The position numbers and the translations under genes are program-made. Of a stretch of 64,000 bases of DNA, positions 25,768 through 34,775 are shown piece by piece. Origin of the DNA: S5-A14a sp022766365 (GTDB taxonomy: Bacteria; Bacillota; Clostridia; Peptostreptococcales; Anaerovoracaceae); assembly GCA_050313295.1 (NCBI GenBank), contig JBNPLD010000006.1, one strand, 5' to 3'. Numbering within the stretch: position 1 is the stretch's first letter; each line of letters begins with the position of its first letter. The notes beneath the pieces were generated by a model that saw nothing but the letters and a program-made list of their open reading frames with translations, was not told where the DNA came from and made no database searches.

Positions 25768-25926
25768 GTTCCCTATCCCCTTTAAAAGACGAACATGGGT
25801 TAGAGTTCTATCCCATGCTCGTCACTCATCATCTTCTTTCTTTTTTTACATGCTTCTTTCTTGTATTGACTTTCGTCGAAGTGCTATTCGTACACATTCA
25901 TACACTAAAAAGTGTATCGATTGGAT

Positions 25927-26757
25927 CTATTTGATATTGAAAAATCTCTTGGCGTTTTCACATGTTATCCTTGCAACTTCTTCATATGGCAACCCCTTAA
26001 TAACTGCCATTCTCCTTACTGTATGTTCAACATATGGAGATTTATTCGGTTTTCCCCTGTGTGGCTCAGGAGTGAGATAAGGAGCATCCGTTTCAACAAG
26101 CAGATATTCGATAGGAACCTTTTCAACCACTTCTACACCCTTCCTATTATTCTTAAATGTCAGAGGACCTGCCATGGAAATAGTTCCTCCAAGTTTTACA
26201 TATTGAAGTGCCTCCTGTGCACTTCCCGAGTAGCAATGCAACAAAACCCTTGCATCTTTCCCGGATATACCTTCCGCCGTTTTTCTCTCGGGGAACCAGC
26301 TCTTTCGTTCTTCAGAAAACGCTCCCTCTTCTTTAAGAATATCCAGTGTATCTTTAGATGCTTCTCTTGAATGTATGACAATCGGCATCTTCAATCTGTT
26401 GGCAAGTCTGATCTGCTCTCTAAACCACTTTTGCTGTTCTTCCTTTGAGCTAAGCATATAGTGATAATCCAACCCGATTTCTCCTATAGCCTGAACCTTA
26501 TCCTTCTTTGCAAGGCCCTCGATAAGTGCAATTTCCATTTCATCTGCATTGCCGGTCTCATGGGGATGAATGCCGACAACAGCATAACACCAATCACGGC
26601 TTTCGGCATCTTTCACAGACTGAAGAGACGAGGCAAGATCAAATGCGACATCCATGACATAAGAAACATCTGATTGATCGATTTCTTTCATCAACGCATT
26701 TCTTTCTTCATCTGTGTACTTCTCAAAATTGATATGTGCATGTGAATCAAAAAGCAC
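25927..26757 (-). CDS. tatD: TatD-family metal-dependent DNase
   Basis: TatD enzymes are TIM-barrel hydrolases with DNA exonuclease activity. Motifs are FDSHAHINF at the N-terminus, VGIHPHE, GEIGLDYHY, PIVIHSREA, LLHCYSG and LLVETDAPYLTPEPHRGKPN. I chose GTG at 26757 (MLFDSHAH) because GAGGAGG lies eight bases before it; an ATG at 26778 would add seven residues (MSEEERE) but has no ribosome site. It follows metG on the same strand, a common pairing in Bacillota. Confidence 0.94.
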   Translation of the reverse strand: MLFDSHAHINFEKYTDEERNALMKEIDQSDVSYVMDVAFDLASSLQSVKDAESRDWCYAVVGIHPHETGNADEMEIALIEGLAKKDKVQAIGEIGLDYHYMLSSKEEQQKWFREQIRLANRLKMPIVIHSREASKDTLDILKEEGAFSEERKSWFPERKTAEGISGKDARVLLHCYSGSAQEALQYVKLGGTISMAGPLTFKNNRKGVEVVEKVPIEYLLVETDAPYLTPEPHRGKPNKSPYVEHTVRRMAVIKGLPYEEVARITCENAKRFFNIK

Positions 26758-26844
26758 TTCTCTTTCCTCCTCTGACATATTAATATATCGTCACTTGACG
26801 TTATTTCCGGTTGTTCTCTGATGAATAGAATATTTTGAATTCTC

Positions 26845-28764
26845 TTAGCTTACAGTTTCTCCGTCAGGAGCATCTGTAGTCACTATTTCCAACTTTTCTC
26901 CGTTATCTGCAAAAATAATCATACCCTTGGATTCAAGCCCTCTCAGTTTTCTTGCCTTCAGGTTTGCAACCACTATAACCTTCTTGTTTACCATATCATC
27001 AGGGGTAAAATGTTCTGCAACTCCGGATATTATCTGTCTTGTTTCCGTGCCCATCTTTACTTGGAACACCAACAGTTTATCTGCCTTAGGATGTTTTTCG
27101 GCTGAGATGATTTCTCCGACTCTGAAATCTATTTTGTCGAAATCATCGTATTCAATTTCAGGTTTAAGCTCCAGAGGAATGTTATCTTCTTCCATATCTT
27201 CCGATTCTTCCGCTGCAGCAAGCTCATCAAGTTCCTTCTCGATATCAATTCGAGGAAATAGCGGTTTGCCCTTCTTCACCTTCTCTTGATACATCATTTC
27301 GAATTCCTTTGCATCTTCCCATGCTACATCAGAATACCAAAGGCCCATTTGCTTGCGGATTTCATCAGAAGTTGTATGCATGTATGGATAAATCAATATC
27401 GAAATTATTCTTATCGATTCCGCAAGATTATGCAGACATGTGTCAAGATTATCTTTCTGAGATTCATCTTTTGCAAGAACCCACGGCATCTTTTCGTCGA
27501 TATATTTATTTGCACGTCTAACAAGAACCCAAATCTCTTCAAGAGCATTCTGGAACGCAAAATCATCCATCTGAGTCTCGACCTTGTCGGCCGCTCCTAT
27601 TGCCACCGCCTTGAGATCCTTGTCGAATTCGTCCTCAATCTTTGCATCCGGCACAATACCGCCATTATACTTTTCAATCATGGAAACAGTTCTTGAAACC
27701 AGATTTCCCAAATCGTTTGCCAGATCTGAATTAATGCGCTTAATCAGTGCTTCTGTACTGTAATTACCATCATGGCCAAAGGTATACTCTCTTAGAAGGA
27801 AATACTTGAGAGCATCGATCCCGTATCTATCTATGAGTTTAACCGGATCAACGACATTGCCCTTGGATTTTGACATCTTGCCACCATCAAGGAGAAGCCA
27901 TCCATGCCCGAGGACTTTCTTCGGCAGAGGCAGTCCCAGAGACATCAAGATAGCCGGCCATATCACAGTATGAAATCTTACGATTTCTTTTCCCACCAGG
28001 TGAACATCCGCCGGCCAATATCTATCGTAAAGTTCCCGATCGTCAGGGTAGCCCAGCGCAGTTATGTAATTGGTAAGTGCATCAAGCCAAACATAAATTA
28101 CATGTTTCTCATCAATTGGAACCTTAATACCCCAGTCAAAAGTTGACCTTGAGATACAAAGGTCATCCAATCCCTGTTTAACGAATGCCAACATCTCATT
28201 TCTTCTCGTTTCCGGTTGTAAAAAGTCTGTATTCTCGAAAAGATCAATCAGCTTGTCCTGATACTTCGAAAGCCTGAAGAAATATGCCTCCTCGTGGGCT
28301 TCGGTAACAGGTCTGCCACAGTCAGGGCATTTGCCGTCCACCAGCTGGCTCTCTGTCCAAAATGATTCGCAAGGCTTGCAATAAAGTCCGCTATATACAT
28401 CTTTGTATATGTCTCCCTTTTCGTAGATTTCCATAAAAATCTTCTGAACACGCTCCATATGTCTTGGTTCTGTTGTTCTGATGAAATCATCATAGGAAAT
28501 TTCCATAGTCTCCCATAGTTTCTTCACGCCTTCAACTATATTATCCACGTGCTCCTGCGGTGTGATTCCTTTTTCCTGAGCGATGGTCTGAATCTTCTGG
28601 CCATGCTCATCTGTCCCTGTCAGAAATCTTACATCATAGCCGGAAAGCCTTTTAAATCTTGCCATTGCATCCGCCATCACGGTACAGTAAGTATGTCCTA
28701 TGTGCAGCTTGTCGCTGGGATAATAAATTGGCGTTGTAATGTAATACTTCTTCTTATCGCTCAT
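26845..28764 (-). CDS. metG: Methionyl-tRNA synthetase
   Basis: The enzyme charges tRNA-Met. HIGH is at residues 21-24 (LHIGHTYC) and the KMSKS motif is present (GKMSKSKGN, near residue 295). A zinc knuckle CKPCESFW...CPDC lies near residues 128-147. The C-terminal tRNA-binding (EMAP/Trbp111-like) domain starts near FDKIDFRVGEIISAEKHPKADKL, giving the long 639-residue form that dimerises. The AAGGAAGG site precedes the ATG. tatD is 87 bases downstream. Confidence 0.97.
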   Translation of the reverse strand: MSDKKKYYITTPIYYPSDKLHIGHTYCTVMADAMARFKRLSGYDVRFLTGTDEHGQKIQTIAQEKGITPQEHVDNIVEGVKKLWETMEISYDDFIRTTEPRHMERVQKIFMEIYEKGDIYKDVYSGLYCKPCESFWTESQLVDGKCPDCGRPVTEAHEEAYFFRLSKYQDKLIDLFENTDFLQPETRRNEMLAFVKQGLDDLCISRSTFDWGIKVPIDEKHVIYVWLDALTNYITALGYPDDRELYDRYWPADVHLVGKEIVRFHTVIWPAILMSLGLPLPKKVLGHGWLLLDGGKMSKSKGNVVDPVKLIDRYGIDALKYFLLREYTFGHDGNYSTEALIKRINSDLANDLGNLVSRTVSMIEKYNGGIVPDAKIEDEFDKDLKAVAIGAADKVETQMDDFAFQNALEEIWVLVRRANKYIDEKMPWVLAKDESQKDNLDTCLHNLAESIRIISILIYPYMHTTSDEIRKQMGLWYSDVAWEDAKEFEMMYQEKVKKGKPLFPRIDIEKELDELAAAEESEDMEEDNIPLELKPEIEYDDFDKIDFRVGEIISAEKHPKADKLLVFQVKMGTETRQIISGVAEHFTPDDMVNKKVIVVANLKARKLRGLESKGMIIFADNGEKLEIVTTDAPDGETVS

Positions 28765-28949
28765 TCCATCAATCCTTCCTTGTTTTGCTTTTCTTTAATC
28801 ATCTACTAATCTAAATAAATTCATCCGTTCCGTTTAAAAGCACAAAAACTCGTCGGCAGATCGACCTTTACCCATAAGGTTAATCTCGGATAAAATCTGT
28901 CTGAACCGGCAAGCGTTTGTCATTAAATATTAAATTTTATCCTGTGAAG

Positions 28950-29159
28950 CTAGATTTCCAAATCTTCGTCAGTCCAGTCTTCTCCACTCCACTCCTCTTC
29001 CGGCCATTCCTCATTGATGAAAATCTTCTTCATGATTCTGTCCATACCGATAACAAGAGCAGTGCCTGCTACAAATCCCACTCCTAGAATTCCCAAGGAA
29101 ACCTTAGCTACCTTTGAAAAGCTGTTCTTGGATTCTGCATTTCTAACTTTCTTACTCAT
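28950..29159 (-). CDS. 69-residue membrane protein with acidic tail
   Basis: The small protein has a basic N-terminus, one transmembrane helix (about residues 20-42, VSLGILGVGFVAGTALVIGM) and a Trp- and acid-rich tail (EEWPEEEWSGEDWTDEDLEI). I do not recognise a family. A GAGGGAGG ribosome site supports expression. It lies just downstream of the Cmk-like kinase gene. The region 28765-28949 between it and metG shows no gene. Confidence 0.6.
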   Translation of the reverse strand: MSKKVRNAESKNSFSKVAKVSLGILGVGFVAGTALVIGMDRIMKKIFINEEWPEEEWSGEDWTDEDLEI

Positions 29160-29211
29160 CTCAAAATCCTCCCTCTTACAATGTATAACTTATATACCAT
29201 GCACGATGCCT

Positions 29212-29823
29212 TTAATACTTTCTCTTTTCTATATATGATATGATAAGGTTAGCAGCTTCCTCGTAATCTATGTAGGAGGTATTCAAACTGAGATTATAGT
29301 TCCTTATATCTCCCCATTTGAAGCTTGTATGATAGTTGTAGTAATTCTCCCTTGCCTTATCATACGTCTTAATCAGCTCCTCAATCGTCTCAGGCTGCTC
29401 CCCATATTCTTCAATACAACGTCTGATTCTGTCTTCCTTTTCACCGTGTATAAAGATATTGGTAACTCCCGGAACATCCTTGAGGACGAAATCTGCACAT
29501 CTACCCACTATAACACCTTCGCCCCCCTCGGCAATCTTCTCAATTACCTTATACTGGGCCACAAAAACCTTGTCATTGATACTCATCGGATCCGCAGCTA
29601 TGGATTCACCCAAACATATGGCAGACGACAAGCCGTAGGTGAAGCTGTTCTTAGCTCGAAGTTCTTCACCTTCAAAAATGGTTCTGTCGATGCCACTCTC
29701 CTCCGTTGCCATCTCTATGATTTCCTTGTCATAGAACTTGACACCTAATTTCTCAGCAACAATCTTACCGATTATTCTGCCGCCGCTGCCAAACTGCCTG
29801 CTAATTGTGACTAATTTCTTCAT
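29212..29823 (-). CDS. Cytidylate kinase-like protein
   Basis: The 203-residue protein has the N-terminal phosphate-binding loop ISRQFGSGGRIIGK (about 7-20) and the FYDKEII segment of the Cytidylate kinase-like family (AAA_26). These proteins resemble Cmk but their substrates are mostly unproven. The region RCADFVLKDVPGVTNIFIHG matches the family's core strand. It has a strong AAGGAGG site and probably shares a transcript with the small membrane protein gene downstream. Confidence 0.85.
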   Translation of the reverse strand: MKKLVTISRQFGSGGRIIGKIVAEKLGVKFYDKEIIEMATEESGIDRTIFEGEELRAKNSFTYGLSSAICLGESIAADPMSINDKVFVAQYKVIEKIAEGGEGVIVGRCADFVLKDVPGVTNIFIHGEKEDRIRRCIEEYGEQPETIEELIKTYDKARENYYNYHTSFKWGDIRNYNLSLNTSYIDYEEAANLIISYIEKRKY

Positions 29824-29937
29824 TGTCCCTCCTTACCAACGAGTCAATGTCTCCCTTATGTTGGTATTATACACCAATTTCAAGGGTTTTACAACAATAG
29901 CGTGTGGAAGATTTTGGCAATTGTTTATAAATTTAAT

Positions 29938-29966
29938 TTGACAAAACATCTGCCCTTTGTTACAAT
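29938..29966 (+). promoter_or_regulatory. Promoter of the tRNA-Ala gene
   Basis: TTGACA (29938-29943), 17 bases, TACAAT (29961-29966). The start would be near 29973, 39 bases before the mature tRNA. Confidence 0.75.
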
Positions 29967-30011
29967 TCTAATTGTCTGACGGCGATGTTTTTTAATTTAA
30001 CTTTACTATAT

Positions 30012-30087
30012 GGGGAATTGGCGCAGTTGGGAGCGCGTTTGACTGGCAGTCAAAAGGTCACGGGTTCGAATCCCGTATTCTCCACCA
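30012..30087 (+). tRNA. tRNA-Ala (anticodon GGC)
   Basis: The sequence folds as a standard cloverleaf. The acceptor stem GGGGAAT/ATTCTCC contains the G3-U70 wobble pair that identifies alanine tRNAs. The anticodon stem TTTGA/TCAAA encloses the loop CTGGCAG with anticodon GGC, and the T arm is ACGGG-TTCGAAT-CCCGT. The discriminator is A and CCA is encoded (30085-30087). It has its own promoter and a terminator at 30093. Confidence 0.97.
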
Positions 30088-30092
30088 TATTT

Positions 30093-30130
30093 AAAACCCT
30101 GCAAATTCAAGGGATTGCAGGGTTTTTAAA
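30093..30130 (+). terminator. Terminator of the tRNA-Ala gene
   Basis: AAAACCCTGCAA (30093-30104) pairs over 12 bases with TTGCAGGGTTTT (30115-30126), followed by TAAA. It begins six bases after the encoded CCA. Confidence 0.85.
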
Positions 30131-30233
30131 TAGCCTGCGATTTAGATATTTTTACAGAAAAATAGCAAAAAATAACGTTATTTTGCATATTAAGTGTGGC
30201 AAAAAGTATGACCTCTTTTTATCATGCGACGAT

Positions 30234-30262
30234 AAAATGACCGGCATTATGCCGGTCATTTT
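30234..30262. terminator. Bidirectional terminator after the Bce-type permease
   Basis: AAAATGACCGGC (30234-30245) and GCCGGTCATTTT (30251-30262) form a perfect 12-pair stem with a five-base loop, seven bases after the stop of the minus-strand permease. An AT-rich palindrome (GCAAAAAATAACGTTATTTTGC) lies at about 30167-30188. Confidence 0.8.
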
Positions 30263-30268
30263 ACGTAA

Positions 30269-32281
30269 TCACGATACAATTCTATAATAAATTTTTGAAG
30301 TTACCAGATATACAAGCAGATACAATACCACGAAACCACCTGTTACTATTACAAGATTTTCAGCGAAGAACCAAACCTCTTTAACAAGGAACAGCCTCAT
30401 AATCTGGAACACGATTTTGCTCGCCACTATGCAATGCATCACTGCCACCGCAAGAGGCAGAAAGAAAATCCACAGAATCTGACGCCTCGTAGTCTTTCTG
30501 ACAATCTTATCCGGAAGTCCGACCTTTGCCATTATCTCATAATTTTTCCTATCTTCCAGACCCTCGGAAATCTGCTTGTAATACATAATAAGAATAGCAC
30601 CTATAAGGAATATCGATCCTATGAGAATTCCGATAAAGAAGAATCCTCCGTTAAAATCCATAATCAGTTTTCTGGCGTTTTCCCTCGATCCATACAAAAT
30701 GTAATCATCTTGGCAGGCATTTTCCATTCTTTTTTCATAATCAGCCTGCCTATTTCTCACATGCCAGATGGCATTCAAATTATAATTCATCTGTGAAATC
30801 TTTTTGCCATTCAATTCAACATCTGAATTTGCATAATACTCCAGAACCTTGCGGAAGTCATCAAAATTGGGAACTATGATTGTTGCACTTTCCACAGCCA
30901 GATCTCCCCCTATATTTCCATCAAATTTATGGGTTACTTTTCGCTCGGTTCCCGCAAGTTTAAAAGTATCTCTACCTCCTATGTCAGAATGTCCACGTTC
31001 TATTATTACCTCATTACCATCAAGTTTATAATCTGTCCCCATTACCTTATTATAGTCTTCAAGAGGAATGATAACCAGGTATCTTACGTTCATCTCATTA
31101 TACGCTTTCGCCTTGGGAGATCCCGGAGAATATATCGGTTTCATCTCGCCTTTGTCAAGGTCCACCGGAGACATTGAGCTCCTGTAAAACCTTAAATTCT
31201 CAATGCTCTCATCGCCCTTTGCAGTATCATAAATTGTTTTTTCTATCTTCTCCTCCAAAGGACTGTTGTTTTGATAGAATTCCTCATCTCCGGAAATCCC
31301 CCTGGTAATTTGCTGATCGTCAAGAAAGGATGATTCAACAATTTTATCCACCTGCAAATACGCCGTACTGGTCATTGCAATTGTCAAGATTATGGAAGTA
31401 CTCAGCAGGGCAATGCTCCCCAGTCCCATTCCATTGCTGTTTATTCTGTAAAGCATACCTGAAATTGTCAGAAAATTCTCCGGTTTGTAATAGTATCTCT
31501 TTCTGCGCCTCAAAGCTTTCAAGACGAAAGTTCCGAGGCTGATGAACAGCAAATATGTGCCGACGATAACTGCAAGAACCGCTCCAAAGAATATAGTCAG
31601 TGCCGCAATAGTTCCTTCCGTGGTCAGTGCAACAAAATAGCCGCCTCCCAGAAAAAGCAACCCGAGCACCAGTAGAATCCATCGATTCTTAGGTTCTCCC
31701 TCAGGCTTTTTGCTCCCGGACATGAGTTCAATAGGCGACGATTTATATATTTTACCAACGCCTCTTATCGCAACATAAAGGTAGGCTGCAAAGAGTACCC
31801 CCAATGTCATTATAATAGGCGAAGCTGTAACCGGATATTTCATCAAAGGTACACCGCCGCTTCCCGTGATCTTATTAAAAAGAAGAAACGTCAGCTTGCC
31901 GAATACCCTGCCTCCGACAAGGGAAATCAGTGTAATTACAACGAAGCAGATATTTTGTTCTGTGAGCATTATGCCGTTTATATGTCTTTTTTCAAGACCC
32001 AGAATTCCGTATAATGCAAGTTCTTTTCCTCGCTGTTTGCTTATGAGTTTATTGGCGTATGTTATAAATACAATGGAAAATATGCCCACTATGATAACCG
32101 CAAATCCCATGACCATTACCAGAGATTCATGCCTTGTTTTTACAAAATCGTTATCCAGTAAAGAAGCTCCTATAAAGAAGAGCATCCCCATAAAGCTTGA
32201 GGCAATTATGAATGGAATGTTGAACTGTTTATATGCAGTCAAATTTCTCCATGCCATTTTAAGCATCAGACTACTCTTCAT
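30269..32281 (-). CDS. Bce-type ABC transporter permease (BceB-like)
   Basis: This is a large FtsX-type permease of about 670 residues with roughly ten hydrophobic segments and one long extracellular domain (about residues 310-530), the layout of BceB/VraG permeases that remove peptide antibiotics from their lipid II-cycle targets and pass the signal to the histidine kinase. I chose ATG at 32281, six bases after a GAGGTG site, which overlaps the ATPase gene by 11 bases; an upstream GTG lies at 32290. Its ATPase, kinase and response regulator are encoded just upstream on the same strand. Confidence 0.88.
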   Translation of the reverse strand: MKSSLMLKMAWRNLTAYKQFNIPFIIASSFMGMLFFIGASLLDNDFVKTRHESLVMVMGFAVIIVGIFSIVFITYANKLISKQRGKELALYGILGLEKRHINGIMLTEQNICFVVITLISLVGGRVFGKLTFLLFNKITGSGGVPLMKYPVTASPIIMTLGVLFAAYLYVAIRGVGKIYKSSPIELMSGSKKPEGEPKNRWILLVLGLLFLGGGYFVALTTEGTIAALTIFFGAVLAVIVGTYLLFISLGTFVLKALRRRKRYYYKPENFLTISGMLYRINSNGMGLGSIALLSTSIILTIAMTSTAYLQVDKIVESSFLDDQQITRGISGDEEFYQNNSPLEEKIEKTIYDTAKGDESIENLRFYRSSMSPVDLDKGEMKPIYSPGSPKAKAYNEMNVRYLVIIPLEDYNKVMGTDYKLDGNEVIIERGHSDIGGRDTFKLAGTERKVTHKFDGNIGGDLAVESATIIVPNFDDFRKVLEYYANSDVELNGKKISQMNYNLNAIWHVRNRQADYEKRMENACQDDYILYGSRENARKLIMDFNGGFFFIGILIGSIFLIGAILIMYYKQISEGLEDRKNYEIMAKVGLPDKIVRKTTRRQILWIFFLPLAVAVMHCIVASKIVFQIMRLFLVKEVWFFAENLVIVTGGFVVLYLLVYLVTSKIYYRIVS

Positions 32282-33032
32282 CACGATCACCTCTCAGCAT
32301 CATTTGAATATCGGTAATAGTTTCCATGAATTCCCGATGCGTTCTGTCTCCTCTATAGACCTCGTGGTACACACCTCCGTCTTTGATGAACAAAACCCTG
32401 CCGGCATAAGCTGCCGCCTTTACGGAATGGGTTACCATGAGAACAGTCTGACCCCCGTTATTAACCTCAGCAAATATATTCATAATGTTATCTGATGATG
32501 CTGAATCAAGGGCGCCTGTAGGCTCGTCAGCGAGAAGAAGTTTTGGTCTTGTTATAAGGGCTCTGGCTATTGCCACTCTCTGCTTTTGACCACCCGATAT
32601 CTCGTATGGATATTTTTCCAAAAGGTTTTCTATTCCAAGCGCCGGTGCAAGCTTCTGAATTCTTCTGACCATTTCCTGATGTTTATATGATGATAGGACA
32701 AGAGGCAGATAGATATTGTCCCTGTTGTTAAACGTATCAAGAAGATTAAAATCCTGAAAAACGAAGCCAAGTTCGTTTCGTCTGAAAGCTGCAATCTGAT
32801 TTGCACCGAGATTTCCGGTATTTTTCCCTGCGATTAAAACGACACCTTCTGTAGGTCTGTCAAGAGTTGATACCATGTTCAGCAGTGTTGTCTTTCCGGA
32901 GCCTGATTCACCCATGATGGCAATAAACTCCCCCTCTTCTACTGAGAAGTTAACATTTTTCAGAGCAATAGTCTGACTACCGGTACCTGCTGCATATATT
33001 TTTGTTAAATTCTGTACTTGTAGGATTTGCAT
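32271..33032 (-). CDS. Bce-type ABC transporter ATPase (BceA-like)
   Basis: The 253-residue ATPase shows Walker A GESGSGKTT, the signature SGGQKQR, Walker B LLLADEPT and a switch histidine in MVTHS. It groups with MacB/BceA ATPases that pair with FtsX-type permeases. The start is ATG at 33032 (MQILQVQNLTKIY), just after an AAAGGGGAG site; an upstream ATG at 33056 is less likely. It overlaps the permease gene and is preceded by its own promoter with repeated TTGTAAG boxes. Confidence 0.92.
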   Translation of the reverse strand: MQILQVQNLTKIYAAGTGSQTIALKNVNFSVEEGEFIAIMGESGSGKTTLLNMVSTLDRPTEGVVLIAGKNTGNLGANQIAAFRRNELGFVFQDFNLLDTFNNRDNIYLPLVLSSYKHQEMVRRIQKLAPALGIENLLEKYPYEISGGQKQRVAIARALITRPKLLLADEPTGALDSASSDNIMNIFAEVNNGGQTVLMVTHSVKAAAYAGRVLFIKDGGVYHEVYRGDRTHREFMETITDIQMMLRGDRDEE

Positions 33033-33072
33033 TTTTCTCCCCTTTCTCATAATCATGTACTATCATGCTCCC

Positions 33073-33138
33073 ATTATATTCTCATGAGAAAAGTCTTTCA
33101 TTTATTTTCCCTTACAAGTTAGGGGGATAATCTTACAA
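33073..33138 (-). promoter_or_regulatory. Bce promoter with direct repeats TTGTAAG
   Basis: On the minus strand TTGTAAG occurs at 33138-33132 and again at 33117-33111, 21 bases apart (two helical turns). They lie just upstream of a weak -35 region (ATGAAA, 33101-33096) and a perfect TATAAT (33078-33073). A weak -35 box with tandem sites abutting it fits activation by an OmpR-type regulator, here most simply the one encoded at 34101-34775. Confidence 0.55.
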
Positions 33139-33160
33139 AATTGAAAGGAAGGAATGACAA

Positions 33161-34120
33161 TTACTTTATATCCATTGTTTTCGGGAATCTAATCCTGAAT
33201 TCTGTACCCTGCCCAAGCTTTGATTCCACATGTATAGGCAGGTTTAGTCGATCCAGAATCCTCTTGGTTAGGTAAAGACCGATACCCGTGGATTTCTCAT
33301 TGCTCTGACCGTTGAATCCGGAATAACCCTTATCGAAAATCTTCGGCAGATCCTCTGCCGGAATCCCCATGCCCGTATCGCCTATCACCAGAGCGTTATC
33401 AGCGGTGCTGAAACGAATGTAGACCTTTCCATCAGCTGCATACTTCGTAGAGTTTGACAGGATTTGTTCCAAAGCGAGTCCCAGCCATTTCCCATCGGAT
33501 ATCACAGTCTCGGTCTGAATCCGGTAATTCAACTCAATGTCATTGGAAATGAAAAGAATTGCATATTTTTTCAATATCTTTTTTAGGACCTTATCCAAAT
33601 CTACCTTCTCTACATAAATTTCTGCCTCTCCGCTGGCAAGTTTCAGATAGCTTATAGCCATATCCGTATATTTTTCAATTGACACGATCTGGCTCCTGAG
33701 CTTATCATCCCAATCATTCTTTCCGGTTCCCGTGATGAGCTTTGCAGCCGCTATCGGAGTTTTAATTTGATGGATCCACAGCAAAAAGTATTCAAGCAAA
33801 TCCTGTTTTGTTTTTTCTGTTTCGTTTATTTTAGCATGATATTTGGCTTCTAAATCCTCATATTTTACTTTTAAATTTTCCTTATCTCGCACTACCAAAA
33901 ACATAACAAGGCAGTAGATAATGAGAAGAACAAAAAAAATTTCACCGCTGAATAGGATATAGTCCTCATTTTCAGGCAGAAGACTCCTTAGGAACATCTG
34001 AATCAATATAATGACGCCTCCTGCTATGGCCACAGGAAGAACATTCATCACAACTTCTCTCCAAACCTTCTTTCTTGAAATGCCGTTTGAAAGGAATTTA
34101 TCATTCTTTTTTGAGTCCAT
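33161..34120 (-). CDS. Intramembrane-sensing histidine kinase (BceS-like)
   Basis: The 319-residue kinase has two transmembrane helices (about 24-45 and 56-77) with only about ten residues outside, so it cannot sense on its own and probably takes its signal from the permease. The phospho-accepting histidine is H117 in IHQIKTPIAA. The ATP-binding part shows NSTKYAADG (N box), GDTGMGIP (G1 box) and the KSTGIGLYLTKRIL region. It overlaps the response regulator gene by 20 bases. Confidence 0.92.
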   Translation of the reverse strand: MDSKKNDKFLSNGISRKKVWREVVMNVLPVAIAGGVIILIQMFLRSLLPENEDYILFSGEIFFVLLIIYCLVMFLVVRDKENLKVKYEDLEAKYHAKINETEKTKQDLLEYFLLWIHQIKTPIAAAKLITGTGKNDWDDKLRSQIVSIEKYTDMAISYLKLASGEAEIYVEKVDLDKVLKKILKKYAILFISNDIELNYRIQTETVISDGKWLGLALEQILSNSTKYAADGKVYIRFSTADNALVIGDTGMGIPAEDLPKIFDKGYSGFNGQSNEKSTGIGLYLTKRILDRLNLPIHVESKLGQGTEFRIRFPKTMDIK

Positions 34121-34775
34121 ATCCGACGCCTTTCTTGGTTATTATAAAATCACCGAGTCCTATGTCTCTGAGTTTCTTTCTCAGCCTTGTCATATTTACG
34201 GCAAGGGTGTTGTCGTCGATAAAATCTTCTCCCTGCCAACACCTTTCTATGATGGAACGTCTGCTTACGATTCCTCCACGAGCCGTAAAAAGTTCCGATA
34301 AAATCATCATTTCTGTCCTTGTCAGCTCGATTGATCTTTCTCCATAAGTAAGAATCCCACTTCCTGAATCGAAATCTGCACCACCATAGCTTATACTACC
34401 GCCTGACATGGTCATTCCATAGGTTCTTCTCAGAATGGCATCTATCTTTGCCCTGGTTACATACAAGTCAAATGGCTTTGTTATATAGTCATCTCCACCT
34501 AACTGCATACCTGTTACCATATCCATCGGTTGATTTTTAGATGAAATGAATATGATTGGAACTTCAGAAATTTTTCTGATTTCCTGACACCAAAAAAATC
34601 CGTTTCTCCCCGGTAATACTACATCTAATAAAACAAGGTCAGGACTTGTTTCATTGAAAAGCTTGAGAGGGTTTGCGAAATTTTCTTCCAAAACGACCTC
34701 ATAGCCCCAATTTTCAAGTTCCTGACCCAGGTACTCTCTGATTGTTCTGTCATCTTCAATCATCAATATTATCAT
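34101..34775 (-). CDS. OmpR-family response regulator (BceR-like)
   Basis: The 224-residue protein has a receiver domain with D8/D9 in the acid pocket and the phosphoacceptor D51 in LLDVVLPGRNG. The C-terminal winged helix (about 127-222) has ELTRTEMMILSELF and NMTRLRKKLRDIG. Its ATG overlaps the lysC stop as ATGA and has a GGAG site, so it is translationally coupled to aspartokinase, an unusual neighbour for a peptide-stress regulator. Confidence 0.94.
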   Translation of the reverse strand: MIILMIEDDRTIREYLGQELENWGYEVVLEENFANPLKLFNETSPDLVLLDVVLPGRNGFFWCQEIRKISEVPIIFISSKNQPMDMVTGMQLGGDDYITKPFDLYVTRAKIDAILRRTYGMTMSGGSISYGGADFDSGSGILTYGERSIELTRTEMMILSELFTARGGIVSRRSIIERCWQGEDFIDDNTLAVNMTRLRKKLRDIGLGDFIITKKGVGYGLKKE

